Assembly (NCBI RefSeq): GCF_024055635.1 | Contig: NZ_JAMXMB010000016.1 | Coordinates: forward strand, 1-37,310 | Length of the DNA: 37,310 nt | Direction of reading: 5' to 3' | Source: Microbacterium yannicii | GTDB taxonomy: Bacteria > Actinomycetota > Actinomycetes > Actinomycetales > Microbacteriaceae | Shown here: one piece after another, positions 7,187 to 15,811 of the stretch | Numbering within the stretch: the first letter of the stretch is position 1 | Layout of the letters: each line of letters starts with the position of its first letter | Program-made: the position numbers and the translations under genes | The notes under the pieces: generated by a model | Seen by the model: the letters and a program-made list of their open reading frames with translations, nothing else | The model's database searches: none | Told to the model about the DNA's origin: nothing

Positions 7187-10100
7187 TGCGGCGCGGGACG
7201 CTGTTCGGGCTGGTCGCCGCGGGTGCCGTGGTGGCCGCCGTCATCGGCGTGAGCGTGGTGTGGCCCGGCCTCGATGCACAGGAGACGCCGGACGTCGACA
7301 CCGCGGTATGGGCGCTGCAGACCGGCGAGGGTCGCCGCTATGCCCGTGTCAACACGTCGGTGGGCGAGCTCGACACCGTCCGCAGCATCAGCAACCCCGA
7401 CGAGGTGGTGCAGACCAGCGACGCCGCCTACCTGTTCAGCGACAGCTACAGCACCGTCACGCGCATCGACGAGTCGATGCCCGTCGACCTCGACGAAGCG
7501 GCCCTGCAGACCTCGCAGAAGACCCCCGCGGGCACCACCGAGGTGGTGACGGCGGGGGACTACGTCGCCTACCTCACCGACGCGGGCGCCCTGTACGCCG
7601 GGCGCCTGTCGGGTGGCTCGGCATCGAAGCTCGACCCGTTCCCGTCGGACGACGAGGACGCGCCGGGGTACACGGCCGACGCCATCGCCGTCGACGCCCG
7701 CGGCATGCTGTTCGCCTATTCGCGCGCCGACGGCTCGGTGCTGCGCTTCGACATCGGCGACGGAGACGTGCGAGGCCGCGACGCGCTCGACGCCGAGGGG
7801 CTGGCGGCGCCGGCAATCACCGCGGCCGGCGACACCTGGGCGCTGGTCGACACCGAGGACGGCGACGTCTGGCTGCGCGGGCAGGATGCCCCGTCGCAGG
7901 CGCCCACGGCGGGCACCGTGGTGGTGGGCAGCCCCGACGCGCGCGGCGCGAGCGTGTACCTCGCCGACGACACGACGCTGGTGCGCGTGCCGGCGGACGG
8001 ATCCGACATGCAGGTCGAGGTGGGCGGCGCCACGGGGGCGGTCGTGGGGACACCGGCTCAGCCGGTCACCCAGGACGGCGTCACCTATGCGGCGTGGCTC
8101 GGGCAGGGCGACAGTGGCGGTCTGCTGTGGCGCTCCGACGACGGCACCGTGGCGCTCGACTACGGCGGACAGAGCATGGGCGACGGCCGCCGGCCCGCGT
8201 TCGTGGCCGGAGGCTCGGCCATGATCCTCAACGAGACGCGGTCGGGCTGGGCGTGGTCGGTTCCCGACGGCGCGCTGATCCCGTCGAGCCAGGACTGGAC
8301 CCTCGATGACCGCACCGATCCCGACGCGGTGCCGAGTGACGAACAGCTGCAGGTCGTCCTCGACCCGAAGCCGCCGATCGCCGAGCCGGATGCGTTCGGG
8401 GTGCGCGCGGGCGGCCTCGCGACGCTGCCCGTGCTGCTGAACGACCACGACCCGAACGAGGACGTCCTCACGATCGATCCGGCGTCGGTCACGGGACTCG
8501 ACCCGGCGTTCGGCGTGGTCTCGATCACCGACGACGGCCAGCGCTTCGCCGTGCAGGTCGCGCCCGGCGCGACCGGAACGGCGACGTTCTCGTACGCCGT
8601 GACCGACGGCACGGCCGAGAACGGCCTGAACTCCGACGCAGCGACCGTGACCCTGAGCGCCGCGGGAGCCGGGGCGGACTCCGCGCCCGAATGGTGCGGC
8701 GTCGAGCGGTGCCTCGTGCAGTGGCCGCAGCCCGAGGTCGCTCTCGGCGGCACGGTCACCGTGCCGGTGCTCAACGGCTGGGTCGACCCCGAGGGCGACC
8801 CGCTGCTGCTCCTGTCGGTCGAGAACGCCGACGGAGTGGGCAGCGTCGCCGCGACGCCCGGCGGGGACGTCGTGTACCAGCACAGCGACGACGGTCAGAC
8901 CGGCGAGCAGCTGATCGAGCTCACGGTCACCGTCGCCGATACGCAGGGGCAGACGAGCACCAAGCCGCTGGTGGTGCGGGTCTCGCCACAGCCGAAGCTC
9001 GCCGTGCAGTCGTTCGCGGTGACCGATACCGTCGCGTCGGGCATCACAGTGGATGTCGCCGACCATGTGACCGGAACCGCGGGAACGCTGGCGCTCGACT
9101 CGGTGCGGGTGCTCGACGACGCCGCGGCGACGGCGACCGCCGTCGGCGGGTCGACCTCTTTCGACTTCACGTCGCAGAATCCCGGGACGTACCGGGTCGA
9201 CTTCACGGTGACCGACGGCACGAGCCAGGCGACGGGCACGGCGCGCATCACGCTGCTGCCCGCGGACGCCCCCGCCCAGCTGGCGACCTCGCCGGTGGTC
9301 GCGTTCGTCCATCCGCAGGAGGACGCGACCCTCGAGGTCTTCGACGCGGTGTCCAATCCGACGCGCCGAGTGCTGCTGCTCAGCGACGTGGCCCCGCTCG
9401 CCGACGACGGGGCCACGCTGTCCGTCGACGCGGTGGGGCAGAACCATCTCCGGGTGTCGGGCACCACCGCCGACGGCAGCCCCGGCCGCCTCGGCACGGT
9501 GACCTATCTGGTCAGCGACGGCACCGAGGATTCGGGCTCGCGGGTGCAGGGCCAGGCGACCGTCTACCTGCTGCCGCCGGCCCCGGAGCTCGCGCCCATC
9601 GCGGTCGACGACACCGTCGTCGTTCGCGCCGGGGCGCAGATCGACATCCCCGTCCTCGACAACGACATCTCGCCGGCGGGTGGGCGACCGACCCTCAACG
9701 CGGCGTCGGTGGTGTCGAGCACCGACACCGCCCTCGCCTTCGCGTCCGGCGACGTGCTGCGCTATCTCGCCCCGCTCGAGCCCGGCGAGTACGGCATCGA
9801 CTACTCCGTCTTCACGACCGGGGCGCCGTCGCTCGCGGACGACGCGCGGGTGCGCGTGCAGGTCATCGACGACGATGCCAACCGTGCCCCGACGGCCGAC
9901 ACGATGGAGGGCCGGGTCCTCAGCGGCCAGTCGGCGCAGATCGAGTTCGACGGCTTCGGGATGGACCCCGACGGCGATGTGGTGACACTCGATCGCATCG
10001 TCGAGCAGCCGCAGCGCGGTGCGGCCGCGATCGCCGCGGACGGGGCATCCATCACCTACACGAGTGTTCCGGGGGACAAGGGCCAGGTCTCGTTCCGGTA

Positions 10101-13100
10101 TCGCGTCGTGGACTCCTTCGGCGAGACGGCCGAGGGCACGGTGCGCGTGGGCGTGCTCGACAGCGAGGCGAATCCGAGCCCCATCACGTACACCGACTAT
10201 GTGCAGGTGCAGGCGGGTGAGAGCAACACGATCCGCGTGAGCCCGCTGTCCAACGACGTCGATCCGACCATGGGGACGCTCCAGCTCACCGACATCCGCC
10301 CGGACGCGCCGCCGACCCTGATGGACGGCAGCGAGAGTCCCGAGTACGCGCGCCTGAACGACCGGATCCTCGAGGTCGATGACGCGACAGTCGTCATCGC
10401 CGCGGGCGACGAGCCGGCCACCATGTCGTTCCTGTACGACGTCGAGTCGTCGTCGGGCAACACCGGCCGCGGCCTCGTCGTGGTGCGGGTCGTGCGCGAG
10501 CAGGTGCCCGACTACCCGGTCGTGGCCGACACGAACCTCACGGTCGAGACGCGAGACGACTTCCCGCGCGGGGTGGACGTGCTCGACGGCAAGGTGACGT
10601 GGTCGGGCGGCGACGTGGGCGAGCTGACGATGTCGCTCTGGGGCGAGCCTCAGGGCGTCTCCGTGCAGGGATCGAAGCTGCGCGGCGAGCTCCCCGCGAA
10701 GACGCGGCTGATCCCCTTCGGGGTGACGGGCACGAGCGCGTCCGGCGAGGAGGTCACGTCGTACGGCTTCCTCCGCGTGCCCGGCGACGACGACCTCGCC
10801 CTGACCCTGCGTGCCGGCGCCGAGAGCCCCGAGGTCACCGAGCAGGAGTCGACGTCTTTCGACATGGCCGATCTCGTCGCCCGGCCCCGGGGCGCCCGCA
10901 TCGAGGTGGGTGCCGACGTCAAGGCCTCCGGCGCACGCCCGGAAGCGGTCTGCTCGGTGGAGTCGGGGACGACGGTGCGCTACGACGCGGGCACCGGCGC
11001 CCCCTGGGTGGACGCGTGTCAGGTGCCGGTGCGCCTCGACGCCACGGCGGACTGGACCTACCTCTCCGTGCCGATCACGGTGAAGCCGCGGGACCCCCAG
11101 CCCGAGCTGCGCCCCGCGTCCATCACCGTCGGCCCGGGAGAGACGGCGACGTACGATCTGCAGACGATGACGACCTGGCAGCTGCGCGCCGACTGGGAGG
11201 GCATCGCCTATGCGATCGAGCATCCCGGTGGTGCGTTCGAGGTCGTCCAGAACGGCTCGACCCTGTCGGTGACCGGCGCCGACCGGGCCGTGCCGGGTTC
11301 GGAGGAGGCCGTGATCGTCTCCGTGACGAGCCACCCCGCGGTCGCCCCCGCCCGTCTCATCCTCCGCGTCGGAGCGGCGCCGTCGACCCTCCCGCAGGGC
11401 GGGTCCGTCGTGCAGCAGTGCACGCAGGCGTCGGGTGCGTCGTGCACGTTCCCGGTGATCGGGGCGAGCGGCGAGGTCAATCCGCTGCCCGGAACGCCCC
11501 TGGAACTCGTCGGCGTGCAGTCGACGGCCGCCTGCGCGGGCGTCGCCTTCGCGGTGGCGTCGGCGACGGCTGTCACGGCGACGTGGACAGGGGATGCCCC
11601 GGGGGCGACCTGCGCCGCCACGTTCTCGGTACGCGACGCACAGGGCCGCGTGACGAGCTCGGAGCGCAACGGCCGCGTGATGCTGGATCTGCTGGGCTAC
11701 CCGAAGGCGCCGGCCAGCGTGAGCCAGGCGTCGTACGGGAACGGGACGGTGACGCTGCGCGTCGATCCCGGCCAGGCGCGTCAGGCGTACCCGGCGCTGA
11801 CCGGCTTCGTGATCCGGTCCAACGGGGCGGAGGTCGCGCGGTGCTCGGCTGACGGCGCCTGCCCCGCGGTGCCCGCCCCCAACGGCGAGCAGCGGACGTA
11901 TGAGGCGTGGGCGGTCAACTCCGTCGGCGAGTCGAAGGCGGCCGTGCGCACGGTGGCATGGGCCTACGACGCGCCGCCCGCGCCGTCGGCCGTCACCGCG
12001 GCGCCGGTGCAGACCGGCGACGGCCAGGGCGGGATCGTCTCGCTCGTGATCGACGGGGTCGACACGAACGCGACGGGCAGCCTCGAGATCCGCAGCGACA
12101 CCGGTGAGACCGTGCGCGTGCCCGTCAACGGCAATCGCCCGACCGTCGAGGTTGCGCGGTACCGGGTGGGCACCAACCGGGCGACGATCATCACCGTGAC
12201 GCCGTACTCGCGCTTCGAGCTGCCGCCGGGACTCGGTGGCAGCGCGTCGGGGAGTGCGGTCACGGTGCAGGCCAACGGCGTGGGCAGCCCGCAGTCGCCG
12301 CACCTCGCGTTGAGCTCGGCGTCGAACGGCGACGGCACCTCGACGATCACCGCGAACGCGTCGGCGACACTCAACGGCGACGGGTCGAGGCTGCTCTACG
12401 GCATCGTGCCGGACGGGCAGCGCTGCGTGGCCGAGGGCGGGTCGGTCGCCACCTTCACCGTCGACGACGGCGATGAGTACTCCTACCGCATGTGCGTGGA
12501 GTCGGTCTGGGGCGACCGCTCGTACGGCCGCGCCGAAGACACCGAGAGCGTGCGGGCGCAGCAGTCCGGAAGGGCTCCGAGGGGCTGGACCTTCGTCGTG
12601 GATGCCGCACCGAACGTGGGCGATCTGCACGCCGAGTGGGTCATCCGCAGCGAGCCGACGACGACGGACAACGTCCCCAACCGCAACCACGTCGAGTTCG
12701 AGGGGTGGGGCCCCGGCACGGGAGTGATCGGCACGAACCCGGGCATCCGGGTGCGCTACGTGCACGACCTGTGGAACACCGCGACCGACTGGGCTGCGGT
12801 GACGCCGAAGGCGGGCAGCGCGCCGTATCAGGTGCAGGCGACGTGGGGGGTGACCTCCTGCGCGGGAGGCGGGACCATCGCCGCGGCCGGGCAGTCGTCC
12901 AACGCCCCGGACGGCTCGAAGGCGAACTTCGTGTTCGATTACTCCGCCGCGCGCTACTTCACGAGCAGGGGGCGCGAGATCACCGACACCGCGAACCGCA
13001 CCCGCGTCCCCAACGGCGCGGCCACGGTCACCGGCATCCGCGTCACGGTCGACTGGAACGCCCAGGGCTGGGGGCTCTCGCCGGTCAGAGGCGCAGAGCT

Positions 13101-13353
13101 GCCTCAGGCGTCCTGCACGCCGAACGAACCTCTGCCGACCGGCGTCGTCGCCGGCTCCCCGGGCTCTTTCACGCCGGACTACGCACGCCTCCCCGGCAAC
13201 CTCAACGAGCTGCGCTCGCTCGGCGCCCTGGGCCAGACGACCGCCTGGGCCGAGGGGCAGCACGTGGTGCTCGGCGACTCCTCCGACGCCTACTGGAACG
13301 GCACCACCTGGGCGAGCGGCACGGCACCGGCTCCACCACCGCCGATCCCCTGA
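7186..13353 (+). CDS. giant Ig-like/FN3 extracellular protein, N-terminally anchored
   Basis: This 2055-residue protein has a two-Arg N-terminus and one membrane segment (about 7-28), then about 2000 extracytoplasmic residues. Residues 35-390 look beta-propeller-like, with short YARVN, YVAYLTDAG and YAAWLGQG-type strands. From about residue 393 to 1200 there are at least seven Ig-like/cadherin-like repeats of about 95 residues, marked by VxxGxxxxxPVLxNDxDP and FxYxVxDxxG. Later regions are Cys-containing, include an FN3-like unit (after YPKAPASV) and a novel C-terminal module. There is no C-terminal membrane helix, no LPxTG, and the end is PAPPPPIP. It is coupled to the kinase through TGATG. 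It could be a surface scaffold, a kinase ectodomain partner or a client of the MoxR/DUF58 pair. Confidence 0.88.
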   Translation: MRRGTLFGLVAAGAVVAAVIGVSVVWPGLDAQETPDVDTAVWALQTGEGRRYARVNTSVGELDTVRSISNPDEVVQTSDAAYLFSDSYSTVTRIDESMPVDLDEAALQTSQKTPAGTTEVVTAGDYVAYLTDAGALYAGRLSGGSASKLDPFPSDDEDAPGYTADAIAVDARGMLFAYSRADGSVLRFDIGDGDVRGRDALDAEGLAAPAITAAGDTWALVDTEDGDVWLRGQDAPSQAPTAGTVVVGSPDARGASVYLADDTTLVRVPADGSDMQVEVGGATGAVVGTPAQPVTQDGVTYAAWLGQGDSGGLLWRSDDGTVALDYGGQSMGDGRRPAFVAGGSAMILNETRSGWAWSVPDGALIPSSQDWTLDDRTDPDAVPSDEQLQVVLDPKPPIAEPDAFGVRAGGLATLPVLLNDHDPNEDVLTIDPASVTGLDPAFGVVSITDDGQRFAVQVAPGATGTATFSYAVTDGTAENGLNSDAATVTLSAAGAGADSAPEWCGVERCLVQWPQPEVALGGTVTVPVLNGWVDPEGDPLLLLSVENADGVGSVAATPGGDVVYQHSDDGQTGEQLIELTVTVADTQGQTSTKPLVVRVSPQPKLAVQSFAVTDTVASGITVDVADHVTGTAGTLALDSVRVLDDAAATATAVGGSTSFDFTSQNPGTYRVDFTVTDGTSQATGTARITLLPADAPAQLATSPVVAFVHPQEDATLEVFDAVSNPTRRVLLLSDVAPLADDGATLSVDAVGQNHLRVSGTTADGSPGRLGTVTYLVSDGTEDSGSRVQGQATVYLLPPAPELAPIAVDDTVVVRAGAQIDIPVLDNDISPAGGRPTLNAASVVSSTDTALAFASGDVLRYLAPLEPGEYGIDYSVFTTGAPSLADDARVRVQVIDDDANRAPTADTMEGRVLSGQSAQIEFDGFGMDPDGDVVTLDRIVEQPQRGAAAIAADGASITYTSVPGDKGQVSFRYRVVDSFGETAEGTVRVGVLDSEANPSPITYTDYVQVQAGESNTIRVSPLSNDVDPTMGTLQLTDIRPDAPPTLMDGSESPEYARLNDRILEVDDATVVIAAGDEPATMSFLYDVESSSGNTGRGLVVVRVVREQVPDYPVVADTNLTVETRDDFPRGVDVLDGKVTWSGGDVGELTMSLWGEPQGVSVQGSKLRGELPAKTRLIPFGVTGTSASGEEVTSYGFLRVPGDDDLALTLRAGAESPEVTEQESTSFDMADLVARPRGARIEVGADVKASGARPEAVCSVESGTTVRYDAGTGAPWVDACQVPVRLDATADWTYLSVPITVKPRDPQPELRPASITVGPGETATYDLQTMTTWQLRADWEGIAYAIEHPGGAFEVVQNGSTLSVTGADRAVPGSEEAVIVSVTSHPAVAPARLILRVGAAPSTLPQGGSVVQQCTQASGASCTFPVIGASGEVNPLPGTPLELVGVQSTAACAGVAFAVASATAVTATWTGDAPGATCAATFSVRDAQGRVTSSERNGRVMLDLLGYPKAPASVSQASYGNGTVTLRVDPGQARQAYPALTGFVIRSNGAEVARCSADGACPAVPAPNGEQRTYEAWAVNSVGESKAAVRTVAWAYDAPPAPSAVTAAPVQTGDGQGGIVSLVIDGVDTNATGSLEIRSDTGETVRVPVNGNRPTVEVARYRVGTNRATIITVTPYSRFELPPGLGGSASGSAVTVQANGVGSPQSPHLALSSASNGDGTSTITANASATLNGDGSRLLYGIVPDGQRCVAEGGSVATFTVDDGDEYSYRMCVESVWGDRSYGRAEDTESVRAQQSGRAPRGWTFVVDAAPNVGDLHAEWVIRSEPTTTDNVPNRNHVEFEGWGPGTGVIGTNPGIRVRYVHDLWNTATDWAAVTPKAGSAPYQVQATWGVTSCAGGGTIAAAGQSSNAPDGSKANFVFDYSAARYFTSRGREITDTANRTRVPNGAATVTGIRVTVDWNAQGWGLSPVRGAELPQASCTPNEPLPTGVVAGSPGSFTPDYARLPGNLNELRSLGALGQTTAWAEGQHVVLGDSSDAYWNGTTWASGTAPAPPPPIP

Positions 13354-13439
13354 GACCGGGGTGCACGGCAGGCGCAGGCCGCGGCATCCACTCCCCATTC
13401 ACGACGCGACCGCACACGGACACCGAGGACGACAACGAC

Positions 13440-14405
13440 ATGACCATCACGCAGGAGCAGGCCGACTGGTTCGTGCAGACGTTCGGGCAGATCGCCGACA
13501 ACGTGGAGCGCGCGGTGCTGGGGAAGCGGCGCGTGGTCGAGCTCGTGCTGACGGCGATGCTGAGCGACGGCCACGTGCTGCTCGAGGACGTGCCCGGCAC
13601 GGGAAAGACGTCGCTCGCCCGCGCCATGGCGCAGTCCGTGCAGGGCACCAACACGCGCATCCAGTTCACGCCCGACCTGCTGCCGAGCGACATCACCGGC
13701 CTGAGCGTGTACGACCAGAAGGAGGGCGTGTTCGAGTTCCATGCGGGCCCGATCTTCGCCAACATCGTGCTGGCCGACGAGATCAACCGGGCGAGCCCCA
13801 AGACGCAGTCGGCGCTTCTGGAGGTCATGGAAGAGGGGCGCGTCACGATCGACGGCGTCTCGCGTCCGGTCGGGGTGCCGTTCCTGGTGCTCGCGACGCA
13901 GAACCCGGTGGAGCAGGCGGGCACCTATCGTCTGCCCGAAGCGCAGCTCGACCGCTTCATGATGCGCACGTCGCTCGGCTACCCCGACCACGCGGCGACC
14001 GTCCGGATCCTCGACGGCGCCGCCGTCGCGACCGCGCAGCTCACCCCGATCATCACGCCCCAGGCGCTCGTCGGCATGGCGGACCTCGCCGCGCAGGTCT
14101 ACGTCGACGCGCTCGTGCTCGACTACATCGCACGCCTGGTCGACAGCACGCGGTCCGCCGACGAGGTGCGCCTGGGCGTGAGCATCCGTGGAGCGCTCGC
14201 CCTGACGCGTGCGGTGCGCACGCGCGCCGCGTCTCAGGGCCGCACCTACGCGACGCCCGACGACGTCAAGGCGCTCGCCGTGCCGGTGCTCTCGCACCGT
14301 CTGATCCTGCACCCCGAGGCCGAGTTCGACGGCGTCACGCAGGAGACCGTGATCGGGCAGGTGCTGCTCGATGTCGCACCGCCCTCCCGCCGCGAGACCG
14401 CATGA
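13440..14405 (+). CDS. MoxR-family AAA+ ATPase
   Basis: This 321-residue protein has the MoxR signatures. Walker A is PGTGKTSLAR (K56), the pore/beta-hairpin region is IQFTPDLLPSDITG, and Walker B is LADEINRASPKTQSALLE (D113, E114). Sensor 1 is LATQNPVEQAGTYRLPEAQLDRF and sensor 2 is GVSIRGALAL. MoxR ATPases act as chaperones that mature protein complexes and usually pair with DUF58 and VWA-domain proteins. Here DUF58 follows directly with an ATGA overlap, but no VWA gene is present. The ATG at 13440 is preceded by GAGGA at 10 nt spacing. An 86-nt gap with no gene separates it from the giant Ig-like gene. Confidence 0.95.
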   Translation: MTITQEQADWFVQTFGQIADNVERAVLGKRRVVELVLTAMLSDGHVLLEDVPGTGKTSLARAMAQSVQGTNTRIQFTPDLLPSDITGLSVYDQKEGVFEFHAGPIFANIVLADEINRASPKTQSALLEVMEEGRVTIDGVSRPVGVPFLVLATQNPVEQAGTYRLPEAQLDRFMMRTSLGYPDHAATVRILDGAAVATAQLTPIITPQALVGMADLAAQVYVDALVLDYIARLVDSTRSADEVRLGVSIRGALALTRAVRTRAASQGRTYATPDDVKALAVPVLSHRLILHPEAEFDGVTQETVIGQVLLDVAPPSRRETA

Positions 14406-15811
14406 CGCTCGAAGAGTCGCGGCTCACCCGCACCGTCCACTCCACCGGCGCCGCCGGTCGCACCGGCGCGACCGGACGCACGCACTCGACCTTGACGAGC
14501 ACGTCCACGGCGTACGGCACCGGTCCGTCGCGCCGTGGTCGCGCCCTCGTGCGTGCCGCGGTGTGGGGAGCGAACGCGTGGCGCACCGCCGGCTCGGGCA
14601 TCTCGACAGCGACGGAATGGGCGGGCGCCACCATCCGGCCCGCCGGGGCACTGGTCGCGTCGGCGGCGACAGCGGGACTGCTCCTCGGGATGCTGTTCGG
14701 CTGGGTGGAGTGGATGGTCGCCGGCGCGGCATCCCTCGTCCTGGTGGTCGCGGCGATCCCGTTCCTGTTCGGGGCGCGGTCGTACGACGTCGACCTGACC
14801 CTCACCCACGAGCGGGTCGTGGCAGGCGATGATGTCGCCGGCGAGATCGTGGTGCGCAACGACGGGCACCGGCTGTCGCTGCCGGGACGCATCGACATCC
14901 CGGTGGGAGCGGGCCTGGTGGAGTTCGGAGTGCCGCTGCTGCGCCCCGGACACTCGATCTCGCAGCCCCTCGACATCCCCGGGCTGCGCCGAGGGATCGT
15001 CACCGTGGGCCCGGCCACCACGGTGCGCAGCGACCCGATCGGCCTGCTGCGTCGCGAGCATGCGTTCGAAGACGTGCACCAGGTGTTCGTCCACCCCCGC
15101 ACCACGGCGCTGCCGTCGACGAGCGCGGGCCTGATCCGCGACCTGGAGGGGAATCCGACCCGGCGCCTGGTGGACGCCGACATGTCGTTCCATGCGATCC
15201 GCGAATACGTCCCGGGCGATTCGCGCCGCCAGATCCACTGGAAGTCGACCGCCAAGACCGGTCGCCTGATGGTGCGGCAGTACGAGGAGTCGCGACGTTC
15301 GCGAATGGCCGTCGTGCTGGGGGTCGCCGAGGCGGAGTACGCGGACGCCGACGAGTTCGAACTGGCCGTCTCGTGCGCGGCATCCCTGGGCCTCCGTGCG
15401 GTGCACGACGCGCGTGACGTGCAGATCGTCGTCGGCTCCGAGATCCCGCGCGTGGTGCGCGGGCGGCTGCGGGCGATCCGGCACATCCCCGCGCCGGCGC
15501 CGCGTCCGTTGCTCGACGGCTTCAGCGGAGTCGACCTGCTGGAGAGCACCATGCCGGTCGGCGAGGTGTGCCGCCTGACCGCCGAGTCGGGGGAGCGCCT
15601 GTCGATCGCGTTCGTCGTGGTGGGCTCGCGCGTGCCGCTGACTCGACTGCAGCAGGCGGCGCTCGCCTTTCCGGGCGACACCGAGGTGGTCGGCCTCATC
15701 TGCGACGAACGGGCGCACCCGCGCATGCAGCCGGTCTCCGGCATGACGGTCCTGACGGTCGGCACCCTCGAGGACCTCGCGGGCCTGCTGCTTCGTGGAG
15801 CGACCTCATGA
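14402..15811 (+). CDS. DUF58 domain membrane protein
   Basis: This 469-residue protein has a Thr/Ser/Gly-rich cytoplasmic N-terminus of about 75 residues and two closely spaced membrane segments (about 83-122). A beta-rich domain follows (VDLTLTHERVVAGDDVAGEI). Then comes the DUF58 hallmark DADMSFHAIREYVPGDSRR followed by HWKSTAKTGRLMVRQYE, and a VWA-like alpha/beta fold to the end. DUF58 proteins are the usual partners of MoxR. Start and stop both overlap neighbours as ATGA, placing it between MoxR and the transglutaminase-like gene. The Thr-rich head (TSTSTAYGTGPSRRGR) could be a kinase target, but this is speculative. Confidence 0.93.
   Translation: MTLEESRLTRTVHSTGAAGRTGATGRTHSTLTSTSTAYGTGPSRRGRALVRAAVWGANAWRTAGSGISTATEWAGATIRPAGALVASAATAGLLLGMLFGWVEWMVAGAASLVLVVAAIPFLFGARSYDVDLTLTHERVVAGDDVAGEIVVRNDGHRLSLPGRIDIPVGAGLVEFGVPLLRPGHSISQPLDIPGLRRGIVTVGPATTVRSDPIGLLRREHAFEDVHQVFVHPRTTALPSTSAGLIRDLEGNPTRRLVDADMSFHAIREYVPGDSRRQIHWKSTAKTGRLMVRQYEESRRSRMAVVLGVAEAEYADADEFELAVSCAASLGLRAVHDARDVQIVVGSEIPRVVRGRLRAIRHIPAPAPRPLLDGFSGVDLLESTMPVGEVCRLTAESGERLSIAFVVVGSRVPLTRLQQAALAFPGDTEVVGLICDERAHPRMQPVSGMTVLTVGTLEDLAGLLLRGATS

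Noticed and set aside
9580..10500. DNA-level tandem repeats in the giant gene
   Set aside because: The repeats are protein domains of the same fold with strongly diverged DNA. I found no long identical stretches that would suggest recent duplication or slippage.
6739..13398. A 2219-codon open frame on the minus strand opposite the giant Ig-like gene
   Set aside because: It is Arg/His/Gly-rich antisense shadow typical of high-GC DNA, has no recognisable domain, and lies opposite a well-supported gene.
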